From the NCBI RefSeq assembly GCF_004798865.1, contig NW_025336481.1:4597550-4661549 (forward strand): 64,000 bases of DNA, in the 5' to 3' direction. Position 1 is the stretch's first letter; each line of letters opens with the position of its first letter. This document shows positions 53,516-64,000 of the stretch, in pieces. A program made the translations under genes and the position numbers. Origin of the DNA: Varanus komodoensis (Eukaryota; Chordata; Lepidosauria; Squamata; Varanidae). The notes under the pieces are model-generated. The model saw nothing but the letters and a program-made list of their open reading frames with translations. It was not told the origin of the DNA and did not search any database.

Positions 53516-54789
53516 TGATAAACCAAGAATAAGTAAATCAGCCCATGACCACCAAACATCCAGCTGGGAGCCTGTGAATGGCACTTGTGGGCTTTTGGGC
53601 CGGAGAGGGTGTGTTGTACTCCCAGGCTTGGCCTGATCCTTCTGGGTGCCTCTTCTGTGCTTCTGTTCTCTTAGGAACTTACCTGTGTCCCCAGGAACCC
53701 CCCCTCCCCATCCCATTAAGCCTTGGCCCCCTGCTGCTGACATACCTGGGCACTTGTGTGCACAGCAAGCGGTACCGCTGCTAATTTGCTTTCCCTCTGG
53801 GACTCCCACCTGTCACCCACCTGCCTCTCCCCATTGCCTTCATCTTCCTGCGGTGGCTGCTGATGGGTTGCAGAACACCTGTTGTGCACCCTGGCCCGCC
53901 AAAAGACCTGTGCTCCCAAACCTTCTCCTTAGCAATCACGCTGCTCCTTTCGACAAGCACCCACTCTGCAACCCCCAGCATTCTTTAATGGGGAGGCAGA
54001 CGCCCCTATATTGTAGGGTCCTTGGTTCTCTCATTATGGATGTACTAGGGTTGGTTGTCCAGGTCCTTCCTCCAGAGCCCAGCATTCAAATTTGGAAAGA
54101 TCAATGGAAGATGTCTTTGCAGAGAAAAAAAGATACTTTCTCCTTCATGTCCTGTCACTCAAAGGGCAGCTTCTGATCCAAAGATTTTAAAAAGCATATG
54201 CTTTCAATGAATATATAAAAAAGGAAAAGTTAATAGAAAACCAAAAAAGGCAAAGCAAAATAAAGAAAAGCAGCAATTAAAACTAGATCAAAAGAACTCC
54301 AGGGTGACAAATGGGGGCGCTTCTGTGTCCTTGGGCAAAAGCAAGGAAGTGATTTTTGTTTAATTTTTTAACCCCAAAGAAGATTCTTCTTTATTCTCAC
54401 TCTGCCCTGTGGTTTAAAATCTGCTAAGCCTGGAAAAGCAAGCCCTCAGTGCCCCTTTAAAAAGAGGGGGAGAGATGCTTGACTTTGCTGTAGTTGCTCA
54501 TTTTTTTTAAACACACTCTTTTAAAATGCATATTGTAATGTGATGCTTTTGTTCCGTTGCATTTTTGCATTTTACTGCATTGCCTAAGTCGTTGGGACCT
54601 GCCCAGGCGGCTTCAGCAGTCGGGTGGCAGGTAACAAAACACTTTCATGCAGTGAAATCAATCCATTGAGGTAAAATGGCCACCACGTGCATGGCTGGCC
54701 CCAGACATTTCCCTGCCTGGTGCAAAGGTTGCCATGGGGCTCCGCTCCCTTCACACACACAGTGTCTGGTAGCTGAGCATCATTTGACA
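53516..54789. other. unassigned sequence
   Basis: No gene recognised. A 176-codon plus frame (53646-54176) lacks any domain. Confidence 0.45.
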
Positions 54790-55115
54790 CTCATAGAATC
54801 ATAGACTCATAGAATAGTAGAGTTGGAAGGGGCCATGAAGGTCCAACCCCTTGCTCTTGCAGGACACCATCACACCATCCCGCTCAGGTGGCTGTCCAGT
54901 TTCTCCTTGAAAGTCTCCAGTGTGGGAGAGCCCCCCACCTCTCCAGGCAGCTGGCTCCACTGTTGTATTGCTCTCACAGTGAAGAATGTCCAGCCTTAAC
55001 CTGGGTTGCCGCAGCTTGAATGGACTATTCTGTGTCCTACTCTCTGGTAACAGCAAGAAGGGATCTTGACCTTCCTCTTTGTGACAGTCTTTGAGGTACT
55101 TATAGGGGATGGTGG
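54790..55115 (-). mobile_element. CR1 3' end
   Basis: Terminal actcatagaatcatagactc and agaatagtagagttggaagg, then minus-strand coding for YLKDCHKEEGQDPFLLLPES, RTQNSPFKLRQPRLRLDI and a frame change before the last block. 5'-truncated at ~55115. Confidence 0.9.
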
Positions 55116-55734
55116 GAAAGTGCTTCCCCTTGAATCCGAGGAGAAGCAAAACCCCAAACCAACCTAAAACCAGCCCAAAACCATCAGCAACACAAGTGGA
55201 CACTCCAGTAGGCTTGTGGCCTTGATCTAGTCGCTCCTGGAGAGATAGGACTGAAGAGAGTAGCCAAGGTATCACTATTCTAATGAAGTTCCATGCTATC
55301 AAGAAGGGTTTACACATCTGGAAGATGCCAGGTTGCTGAGGGCTGGATGTGGCCAGAGCGCTGGCACCTTCTTTGGCCTTCCCAGGAGGTGCATCTTAGC
55401 CGAGAGCCCAGAGGAGCATGGGCAAAGAGCTGCAAGTGCACGTGGCCCCTTCCAGGCGTTCACACACGTCCACAGAGATGCCTGGTCTCAGGCAGGTGCC
55501 TCTGCCTGTCCTACCAGGAGATACTGGGGGGTTGGCCTGCGACCTTCCTCATGCATATGGCGGGTCGGCATCCCTGAGCTACAGCACATCCCATGGCAAG
55601 CTCAGATTCTACATCTGCAGGACTCTGGAGAGCTTCTTAGGATGGTGGGTGCAGCTCCAAAGGAATCCAGTGCTTCATGTAGACCTACCCCTAGAACGTG
55701 GGGACTGATGGCATGTCTGCCCCCCAGGCAAAGT
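55116..55734. other. unassigned sequence
   Basis: No gene recognised. Confidence 0.45.
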
Positions 55735-55905
55735 AAAACAGAGTCCATAGGGAGGTTGACCTGCTTTGCATGCAGAAGGTCCCAGAGGTCATCTCTGGCA
55801 TCTCCATTTCATGAAAGATGAGGTGGCAGGTGAGGGAAGGCCTCCAGCCGAGACTCCGAGGAGCTGGGCTGGATGGAGAAATAGCTGGCTGCTGCAAACA
55901 GCCTT
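55735..55905 (+). mobile_element. tRNA-derived SINE (squamate type)
   Basis: Head ttgacctgctttgcatgcag + aaggtcccag, then ctctggcatctcc, and body gaaggcctccagccgagact + ccgaggagctg. Same family as 9.4 kb; the 3' end is lost. Confidence 0.65.
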
Positions 55906-55975
55906 GAATGTTGCCAGGTGTCTTCCGTGGCAGGCAAGTGGTGGAGATACCTCAACAGGGACACCAGGGCCAGGT

Positions 55976-55996
55976 ATGATGATGATGATGATGATG
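55976..55996. repeat. (GAT)n microsatellite
   Basis: Seven ATG/GAT units. Confidence 0.9.
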
Positions 55997-55999
55997 CAA

Positions 56000-56419
56000 A
56001 CAGAATGGAGCCCAGGAGCCACGGAAGGCCAGGGACCGGATCCAGTTTGGGAAGAGCAGAGGGTTTGGCAGGGGGAAAGACATCACAGGGCCGGAGGTAG
56101 GAGCAGAGCTGAGGAGAGATGAAGGTCAGCTATTGTAGGCCAGGGCCAAGCAGCAGCAACCACAAGGGGTTACGCTATTGTGGCTTAGTCGGGTAGGAAC
56201 AGGAAGGGAACCTTTGACAGAGATTCCTGTGCCTTCCAGCTGGCCGGCTTTAATGGGCTGATGGTAATCCTGCAATCACTCTTAGGTTTGGCACCAACCC
56301 TGCAAATGCCCCAGGTCAGATCAGGCTGCCATCACAATGCTAGAGCACTAGAGGGAGCTGCGAGACAGGGTTATTGTTCTGAAGTGGAACTGGAGTGATG
56401 TCAGCCACTTTGGGTTTGT
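56000..56419. other. unassigned sequence
   Basis: No gene or known repeat recognised. Confidence 0.45.
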
Positions 56420-56870
56420 TTGTTGGATTCTTATCCTGCATCCTTAGCCAGAAGACTCCCTGAGTAGATTGCAACATTAAAAGTACACAATAAAAAGTAA
56501 TTTAAAATTCACAACCTTAATACAATTCGGAAAAAGAAACCAAGTGCCATTATAACTTCAGAAAACTGTAACATTTTCTCCAATGAAATGTACTACAAGG
56601 CACAGCAACAGGTTATAAAACACAATGCAAAATGTTTAAACCACTAAAATTAGCTCAACAGTTAAAATATCAGGTGAATGAAAAGGTCCTAGCTTGGTAC
56701 CAGAGGCAGTAAAGAGAAGCCATCCAACGAACCTCGGGAGAATTGATTCCAGAGTCAGGGTGCCACTATCAAAAAGGCCCTTCTTGAAATCACCGTCCTT
56801 ATTTCCCAAGGAGGGGGCTCCTTGAGAAGGCCGTCCACTGTTGATTTAAGGGGCTGGGTAGGCACATATG
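56420..56870 (-). mobile_element. old L2-like 3' end
   Basis: The plus strand has gaaaaggtcctagcttggta, cgaacctcgggagaattgat and ggtgccactatcaaaaaggc, the decayed form of the 'ttcacctggcgcc / gcgccaccgcagagaaggc' blocks of young L2 copies. Confidence 0.65.
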
Positions 56871-56930
56871 GAATTCCTCACAAGAGGATAAAAGCAGGAT
56901 ATAAATGCAACACGATACTACTAATAATAA
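56871..56930 (+). mobile_element. Sauria-type SINE tail
   Basis: It reads cctcacaagaggataaaagc then aggatataaatgcaacacga, the SINE tail; (AAT)-like units follow. Confidence 0.45.
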
Positions 56931-57309
56931 TCATGGTAGTGGAGGCTAACAATCACATGATTCAAAAACCTGCTAATCTTTAGTCTTTTATGTGAATTTA
57001 CGGCAACCAACACGTCACACAAATTTGTGCCAAGTCTTTGCCCCATTTCAGGGTGTGTCCTCTGTCGATGCTCAACGCTGAATCCTGAATTGCAAGCTTC
57101 TGCTTTGGGTTCTGCTATTTTAGCTGAGCACAGATTTCTAAGGGAAGAAAGATGGGAAATGATCAGCACCATGGAAAGCTCCGAGGCTGGGGCAGGATGC
57201 CAGATGGGGTGGTCGTGGTTGTTCCAACATGGAGCAGATCCAGACTGATCCTTAAATAAGAGTTTGGTGGCTTTTAGGCTGTTTGGCCCCGTCTCTGTTA
57301 AGAAAGTAA
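56931..57309. other. unassigned sequence
   Basis: No gene or known repeat recognised. Confidence 0.45.
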
Positions 57310-57790
57310 GACATTTATTTATTTATTTATTTATTTAAAGTGTTTATATGCTGTCCCTTACACATAGCATCTCAGGACGGCTTACAATCATTAAAAACAA
57401 AATACAATCAAACAATCTATAACCATATAATAAATAACATATAACCAATAAAAATAAATTAAATAAAAAGTGACTGTTAAACATTAAAATACTATTTTTT
57501 AAAATAATGATTAAATAAAAAGGTTTTGACCTGGTGCCGAAAAGAGTATAAGCTCGGCGCCAGGCGAACCTCTCCAGGGAGCACATTCCATAATCTGGGC
57601 GCCACCGCAGAGAAGGCCCTACTCCAAGTAGATGTCCTTCTTACCTCCTTTAGGATCTTAAGTGGTGTGAGGACGTATAAGGAAGGAGATGTTCCCTCAG
57701 GTAGCCCGGTCCCAAGCTGTTCAGGGCTTTATAGGTCAAAACCAGCACCTTGAACTGGGCCCGGACTTCCTGGCTGCTCTATTCTATACC
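57310..57790 (-). mobile_element. L2 3' end
   Basis: (TTTA)n tail at 57312-57337, then catctcaggacggcttacaa, aggttttgacctggtgccga, cggcgccaggcgaacctctc and gggcgccaccgcagagaagg. It also keeps the 'YKALNSLGPGYL' block in minus orientation near 57720. Confidence 0.88.
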
Positions 57791-58199
57791 TTATCTATTA
57801 ATGGGAACTGGTCTTTTTTTAGCAGCAGCTTGGGCTAGTATGACATTGCCTACACCTCCTTAGAGTTCGAAGAGGACAAGATAACCTCCTCTGGCCCAAG
57901 AATTCCCCAAGAATTGTCTGGGGAAATGCATCCTGGGGAAGTGGGAGACCCATGTTGCCTTGGAGAACGAAGTCTCTCCTTGAACAGTTGGCTCTGAAGC
58001 CGCTGCTAGGAACAAGGAGTTGTGATTCGTTGAAGATCAGGGTTCAGGGACAGTGTGTTAGCAACACATGACGCCTGCACACCCACCATATAGCTCTATA
58101 TCTCCCTGCCCGGCATGGAAAAAGCTTTTTTGTCCTTGGAGCAAATGGCTAGCTCTGTCTCCGTCTCTGGAAGTTATGGCAGCACTCCATAAACTCGGG

Positions 58200-58560
58200 C
58201 TCCATTAGAATAACAAAGCCCCTTGCCACACTTCTGGGTGAAGATAGTCTCCCCCCATCCTTTCCAGGCTCCAGGCATCATAAAATAAGTGGGCACAGCT
58301 AATGGGCTTTAGCCACTCAAAGGCTTGGCTTTTCTAAGCCCAGCTGTCGTGGACGGGAATGTAAAAAACAAAACAAAGCATCTTAACTAAAAAGGGCCCA
58401 GGCCGAGCAATTGAATTTTGTCTCTCTCGCACTCTCTTTCCTCCTTAAAAAGGAGTATTTCAAAAGGGAAGGGGGATGGAGCCAGTCTGTGGAAAGTAGT
58501 GAGCAATTAACGTGAAACAAAAGGAAATGAATCCACAGGGCTAATTATATGGGGTATCAA
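58200..58560. other. candidate conserved non-coding block
   Basis: Repeat-free with ggctccattagaataacaaa near 58198, cacagctaatgggctttagc near 58295, gagcaattgaattttgtctc near 58404, agtgagcaattaacgtg near 58497 and ggctaattatatgg near 58539. Several SOX-like and homeodomain-like words. Inference only. Confidence 0.35.
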
Positions 58561-58962
58561 TCCAAATAAGAGGAGTGAAAGGGAGGGAGCGGAGGGGGGA
58601 GTGCTGGGGGGAAGAGGGAGGGCGACTGTGATGTTGAAGAAAGTGATCAGTTGGTGGGACAAATATGCATAAATTTCTTGGAGCAACATAAAGGAGCCAA
58701 GAAGTAGTGGGAGGTTTTGGGAATGTCCCCAAGTGAGTCATTCTTTGGACGTCTGTCGGCTTGGAGCAGCCCCTGATGCTTTTCCTTCTTTTTTTCTTCC
58801 TTCAAGGCCTTATGCACAAATGTAGAGTTGGGAAAAGGAAGGGGGAGAAGAAAGTCTAGTGTTCCCTGTTGTTGTCAAGAGGGAAGAACTGAACAATCTG
58901 CTCCGAGGTTTGGTCCCTGCACACGGTGTGCACAGAGTGGCATTTGAAGCAAAAGAATGAAT

Positions 58963-58965
58963 GGA

Positions 58966-59001
<36 letters not shown>

Positions 59002-59005
59002 AGGA

Positions 59006-59048
<43 letters not shown>

Positions 59049-59050
59049 CA
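58963..59050. repeat. (CAGG)n microsatellite, ~22 units
   Basis: Eighty-eight bases of GGCA/CAGG repeats with two AAGG units at about 59000-59007. Open frames reading through it on either strand (repeats of CLPA or AGRQ) are artefacts of the repeat. Confidence 0.97.
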
Positions 59051-60544
59051 ACTTGACTTGTCGAGAAAGTACAGTTTTTTCCAGCAAAGAATCTGGTGCC
59101 CCCTTCAAGACTTACAGGTCCTTCCTGGCATGAGTGGACTCTGCCCACTTCAGGAAATGCCACTTTGGAGACACAGCCTCCAGTATTTTAAAGATAAAAA
59201 TAGCTGCACATGCTTTATAATCTATATTTTCTAGCTGATTTTTTAAAGAAAACAAGAGGACCTTCCAGTATTTTTGAATGCTATCCTGAAGATGGAAAGA
59301 GACTACCTGCTGGATCAGACCAATGGACGCCAAACCCAATATCAGTGGCAGGGGGAGGCAGCTGCCTCCAGGGAGTGATGCTGGACCTTCAGGGAAGAGT
59401 CCCTGAGGTGTTTGTGGAGGAGAGCTGCATGTGCTGCATTGCAGCGGCTGAAGTAGCCTTTTGCTCCTGGCCTTGGATGCAGTAGCACATGTGGGCCCAT
59501 TCTCAGTGCCGAAAGAGGAGCACTTGCTGGTCTGGTAGGCTTCTGAATCTGGAATGGGAGTAGAAGTGTTCTTGTTCCTTGCTTGAAGAGTCTATCTACC
59601 AATCTAGTATATCAAATCGCCTTTTAAAGCCATCCATTTACTAATACATTGATCCAGAAGTAGCTGTAGGACACATTCACCCATCCTGGAATATCAAGAA
59701 ATGACGTCCCGGCATGTGGGGGTGAACCTGGAGCTGATGCCACAAATAGATTTGGTTCTTGCTGAGTCACAGGGTCTCTTGGAACTTAATTCTGAACTGA
59801 ACCCAAATTCTTCCAGAATTTAGGCCTGGCTTGTAATAGGGTCGGTGCCATCCACCCCAGCTGCAACAACACTTTGATTTGCTCAGTGGCTGCAATCGCC
59901 ACTAAGTACCTGGAAGAGGTCTCTTGAGGTCAGGCTGCTCTGATAAAGAAGATCAGGTACAACTGCTCTGGGAAATATAGTTTTCATGCTCACAGCTGTG
60001 TTTGAGGTGCTAGAATCCCTGGGATATGTAGTTTCCCAAGCACAAGGGAGGCACAGCATTAAGCCTCATTGTTGTGGGTTGGGGGGGCCACCAAATAGTG
60101 ATTCACCACTAAGTAAGGATGGGAAGACAAAAAGAGAAGGGAGTGAAGAGGGAGTAGGGGAGTCTTGTGGGGGAAGGTGTTGGGCCGGTTCACATGCCTT
60201 AAGATCTCACTGGAAGCATAATAGGGTTAAATCTTCAGAATGGACCCATATTTTCTCCCCCAATTGGGGGAAAAAAAGGATTGGTTTTAGTCAAATCAAG
60301 ATGTGGCATTGTACAGAAGCAACTTAGGTATCACTGTCCCTGACCTGGGCTGGGTCTGAGAAGCAAAAATGATGAAAGTTCCTTGGGTCCTTCCATGAAC
60401 ATTTAGAAATGTCAGGAAAAATTTGCTCCTTAGAGTGGATCTCGACTGGAAGACAAAGAGAAGAGTTAATACTTTAATATGAGCTTCAGGTGGATTTTCT
60501 CTGAAGCTGAATGCTCAGTGTCTGTACAGGGGAAAGTACATGAA
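59051..60544. other. unassigned sequence
   Basis: No gene recognised. A CR1-like word (ctgctggatcagaccaatgg) lies at 59309-59328 without further match. Confidence 0.45.
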
Positions 60545-60870
60545 GAAGAAACACCATTTAAAGGGGGTCAATGTATTTATTCAGTGAATAATGCTAAGGC
60601 TCTATGAAAGCCAAGTGCTGTGAAAGGGCCCAGCGACAAAGAGATGAAATCGGCTGTTCCCCAAGGCTGTGCTTTAGAGAGAAGCATCGGAACACTGGAA
60701 AACATTATTCGAGTCTGAAAAACAAAAGCAGTCCTATAAAAACCAACTGCAGCTCCACTGCAAATGAATGATTGGAGGATGCATTTGTTTTGTCAAGCTC
60801 ATAATTAACACGCATTCTTCAGATTCATTTCTTGATGTACCGCGATGTTCAAGAGATGCAGTCAATCCAC
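60545..60870. other. candidate conserved non-coding block
   Basis: Repeat-free with gtcaatgtatttattcagtg near 60568, gaaaacattattcgagtctg near 60698, gcaaatgaatgattggagg near 60761 and gctcataattaacacgc near 60797. Inference only. Confidence 0.35.
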
Positions 60871-61534
60871 TGGGTCATGTGCCTCCCTGTACTTCACTGA
60901 GATTTCAATCTGTACAACAAAAGCAACACGCACTCCACTGAAGAGACCCTGCACCCTCCAGGAGTGGGTCAGGAATTCCCTCTGCAGAAAGCAAAGGCCG
61001 GATTCAACATATGCAGCACATTAAGCCTGTAGTCCTTTCTCCCAAACACGTTTGTGTGGGGGGATGTGTGGAGAAGAGGCTGTGGAGTAGCTCCGAACCC
61101 CTTCTGGCCCCGCTGTGATTGTGCGGAGCAAACAGGAGTTGTGTATGTGTGCTTCAGGAGAATCTTCAGCTTCAAACCCCTTCTTCTCATTGCTTAAGGA
61201 TGATCTTGCTGCACACTCTTCCTCGGACCAATAATAAAAAAAGGGAGATGCAGTGCTGTTTTCCAAGGTAACGCTTTTCAGAAGGATGTGGCACCTCTAG
61301 TAAGAACTGCAGTCAGAAAACAAGGACAACAGCAGTGACATTGACTTGGACACCTTTTATAATCAAGCAGAACTGTGGGGGATGTTATTTCTTGTGCTTG
61401 GCTCATAGCTGCTGTAGAGAAAGCAGCAGAAACGGGTATCAGGATAGCCTCAAGCCTTCAAAAGAAGCTGAGTGGTGATACACAGTTCAGGACTGCAGTA
61501 ACGGTTCAACATCCAAGTCCTTCCTCCAAGAACC
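60871..61534. other. unassigned sequence
   Basis: No gene or known repeat recognised. Confidence 0.45.
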
Positions 61535-61935
61535 AGCACAGAGGGAGGCTTAATGGTAGCACAAGGGAGAGGGCCTTCTTAGTGGTGGCCCCACAATTAT
61601 GTACCAAGCTCTCCCCTGAGGCCCAACTCTGCTATCTTTCCAGAGCCAAGTCAATACCATTGTCAAAGTGGAGGCATCTAAGAGCTTTTTGTGGCATTGG
61701 GGTGGCTCATGTCTGCATTTCATTGAGCACATCGATTTCATTTGACCCCTCCAATGGTTTTTAAATCTGTGATCAAATTTCATATTCAATCTAATAGCAA
61801 TCTTTCTATTGCTTTTGTAATTTGTATATTTTAACTCCACCAGAGTTTAATTCCACCAGACTCTTGTCAACTCCACCAGAGAATTTGACTATTGGGCAGT
61901 ATAGAAATCAATGGGATGATGGTGATGGTGAGTTT
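61535..61935 (+). mobile_element. old L2-like 3' end
   Basis: It codes decayed 'GSTRERAFLVVAPQLCTKLS' and PEAQLCYLSRAKS, which align with RRRAFSAVAPNLWNSLPKEV. The 3' part has ttgggcagtatagaaatcaa. Confidence 0.65.
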
Positions 61936-62059
61936 AACTGCTTTCCAGCTGTAGCATAAAAAGGCTCAGGCAGCTGACTCAACCCCAGGCAGGTCTGTCT
62001 GATTGTCTTGCCTAGTGTTGCAATGAAACTACCAGGAATCTGTCCCTCTTCAATTTGCA

Positions 62060-62220
62060 GATTCTCCTTCCTGACCCTTCTCCTTCTTGGCTTCTCCTGT
62101 TTGGCCCTGGCTTAGGAAGTGAGCCAAGCCCCAGGGAAATTCTGTTGCACACCTGGCAGCCTTCCTCCAAGCAAAGGTGAAGTTCTTGTGCACAGAAGAG
62201 GAAGGCCACCTTCTCTGTTG
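62060..62220 (+). repeat. dispersed repeat X, copy 3 (family unknown)
   Basis: It has tggcttaggaagtgagccaa, gggaaattctgttgcacacc, tggcagccttcctcc and gtgcacagaagaggaagg, in the order found at 21.5 kb. A block of about 20 bp present in copy 2 is missing. Confidence 0.5.
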
Positions 62221-62249
62221 TGGCTCCCTGGCTAGGGAGTGAATAGGGT

Positions 62250-62932
62250 TCAGCAGGACTGAAAAAGAAAAAGTCCTTGGAGTTGTTGTGGACAACTGGC
62301 TAAATATGAGCCAATAATGCGATGCAGCTGCAAAAAGGGTAAATGCTGTTTTGAGATGCTTTAATAGAAGTATTACTTCCAAATCATGAGAAGCAATAGT
62401 AGTTCCCCTAGACTCTTCCCTAGTCAGACAAAACCTGGAGTACTGTGTCCAGTTCTGGGCACCAAGATTTAAGAAAGATGCAAAAAAATTAAAAAGGGTC
62501 CAGGGGAGGGTGACAAAAATGATGCAGGGTTTGGAAACACTGCCCTATGAGGACAGACTGAGAACTGGGCATGTTCAGCCTTGAGGAGAGAAGACTGAGG
62601 GGGGACATGATATCCCTCTAGCAGTACCTCAAAGGCTGTCACAAAGAGGAAGGTCAAGATCTCTTCTTGCTGGTGTCAGAGTGTAGGACACAGAATAATC
62701 CATTCAAATTGTGACAACCCAGATTCAGGCTGGACATCAGGAAAAGCTTCCTCACTGTCAGAGCAATAGGACAGTGGAACCAGCTGCCTGGAGAGGAGGT
62801 GGACTCTACAGACCCATATTAGAGGCATTCAAAAAGATACCAGACACCCATCTCAGGGGGTTCAACCTGATGGCCTTCTTGGCCCCTTCCAACTCTGCTG
62901 TCTTATGATTCTATGATTCCCAGAGAAGCTTG
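62250..62932 (+). mobile_element. CR1 LINE 3' fragment, 0.7 kb
   Basis: It covers the end of the reverse transcriptase and the C-terminal region: decayed LGVVVDNWLNMSQ and '[10 protein letters not shown]' (62250-62465), then [29 protein letters not shown] and SGHQEKLPHCQ in changing frames. The end is ctgtcttatgattctatgat, the canonical CR1 terminus. Several frame breaks. Confidence 0.9.
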
Positions 62933-62934
62933 CT

Positions 62935-63199
62935 TGCTGCCTACGCAGCATCCTTTCTGCTGCCAAGTGAAGGCTTTCTATTTTCCTAGGAATTTAATTT
63001 CTTGCAATGTATTTCAAATCCTTGCATGGGGTCTTGCTTTGGTTTTTACTTCAATTGTATTCTGTAGTTTGAAACCTTGACATTTTTGTACTGCTTTGAA
63101 TCTTTTAAAATCATTTTATATTGTTGTGAACCACCCAGAGAACTTTGGCTAGTGTGCAATATAGAAATATAATCAATCAATCAATCAATCAATCAATCA
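62935..63199 (+). mobile_element. LINE 3' end with (AATC)n tail
   Basis: It has the 3' untranslated words ttgttgtgaaccacccagag + aactttggct, agtgtgcaatatagaaatat, and an (AATC)n tail at 63170-63199. It is an L2-like end, in the same family as the minus copy at 50.1 kb, and begins right after the CR1 terminus. Confidence 0.7.
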
Positions 63200-64000
63200 C
63201 ACTAAAGTAAATCCAGCAAAATGAAGGTGCATTGCTCTAAAAGCACTGAAACCATTCTCGAAGTTCCTGGGAGAACAGACAATACCATCAGGGGACTCTC
63301 TATGGAGAGGTCATTCTGGAGAGGGGCAGCTGTCACTAAAAAGCCCCCACTCTTGTAGCCTTATGTTGGCATGAGTGTGTGCATTTTGCCTCTCTACTGG
63401 CAGGAACCACGTATGGATTCCGTCTGTGCGGGATCCTCGTTCACCCTGCTGTTTCACATGATTGCAGGTCAGTGAAATTTGACCACGGCCCTTTCTGGAT
63501 TTTGCAACTACATCTGTTTCTGGCTCCAATGCCTCTTGAGTGTGGGGCCTCCGCTGTCCATGGAAGCCAATTTGCGGGATACGATTCAGCACCACGGACA
63601 ACTCCTCCAAAGCTATTATGCCCTCTTAGGCAGAAAAGAGGGGTAATTTAAAAAATCCAGCCCTGCACCCTCTTTTCAAAACAAACACGGAAAGAAGCCT
63701 GTGTCTTACAGGTCAGCAAACGGGAAAGGCAGAAGCCATGCATGGAAGAATGCGGGGCACTTTCCAAGCGACTGTGCTGAAAGAGGGCCGGGTGAGCATT
63801 TGAGCAAAGGCCCTGACAAAGGCACCGGCCTCCTCAGCGTCCCGGGCGGCGCAAAGCAGCGGCACGTGTGCTGAAGGGCGGCTGGGAGTGAATGGGCTGC
63901 GCCATGTGTTCCTTGAAGGGCCTGGCAGTAACTTTGCTTCCCAAGCAAAGGGTAAGATCTGGAACTCGCAAGATTATAATAGCCCTTCTGAATAATCATT
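63200..64000. other. unassigned sequence
   Basis: No gene recognised up to the window edge. Confidence 0.45.

Noticed and set aside
53646-54176. 176-codon plus-strand open frame rich in proline
   Set aside because: Low-complexity, no domain, no splice sites; likely chance.
58810-59234. Open frames with CLPA or AGRQ repeats
   Set aside because: They read through the (CAGG)n microsatellite and code nothing meaningful.
59275-59330. CR1-like word ctgctggatcagaccaatgg
   Set aside because: Too short and without flanking similarity.
59958-60045. Short palindrome with gggaaatatagttttc and gggatatgtagtttccc
   Set aside because: It resembles repeat P only in the arm core; ends and centre do not match.

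Overview
The window looks like an intergenic or intronic stretch of a squamate reptile genome, probably a lizard. No host protein-coding exon, tRNA gene, rRNA gene or CRISPR array could be supported. The squamate call rests on the repeat set: CR1 and L2 non-LTR retrotransposons side by side, Bov-B/RTE LINEs, tRNA-derived SINEs of the Sauria type, and SINEs with a 5S rRNA head. Species cannot be told from the sequence.

Layout. 1-10.8 kb holds scattered CR1 3' ends, a 5S-headed SINE, an L2 3' end, a tRNA-type SINE and an RTE 3' end, with one candidate conserved non-coding block at 4.5-5.0 kb. 10.8-23 kb is mostly unassigned sequence with a second candidate block at 15.4-15.8 kb, a 0.7-kb CR1 fragment, a Sauria-type SINE and RTE fragments. 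23.7-26.9 kb is the best preserved element: a minus-strand L2 with a 914-codon open frame that keeps endonuclease and reverse transcriptase motifs and has one visible frame break in a nine-base C run. 27-33 kb is dense in SINEs and old LINE ends. 33-44 kb mixes Bov-B, L2 3' ends and unassigned AT-rich DNA. 44.8-50.4 kb is a dense nest of L2, CR1, 5S-CR1 SINE, Bov-B and RTE copies. 50.4-64 kb alternates candidate conserved blocks with L2, CR1 and SINE pieces and an 88-bp CAGG microsatellite.

How the parts fit. The genes present are mobile-element genes. LINEs supply the reverse transcription machinery; the SINEs carry Pol III heads (tRNA or 5S rRNA) joined to LINE-like tails and would depend on those LINEs. 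The most notable items are a 5S-CR1 composite SINE present twice with the same junction, the near-whole L2, a palindromic MITE-like repeat found at about ten places, two dispersed repeats that I could not assign to a family, and a perfect 20-bp inverted repeat abutting a CR1 tail. The unassigned stretches with homeobox-like AT-rich words could be distal enhancers, but that is an inference. I saw no retrovirus, LTR element or Polinton that I could defend.
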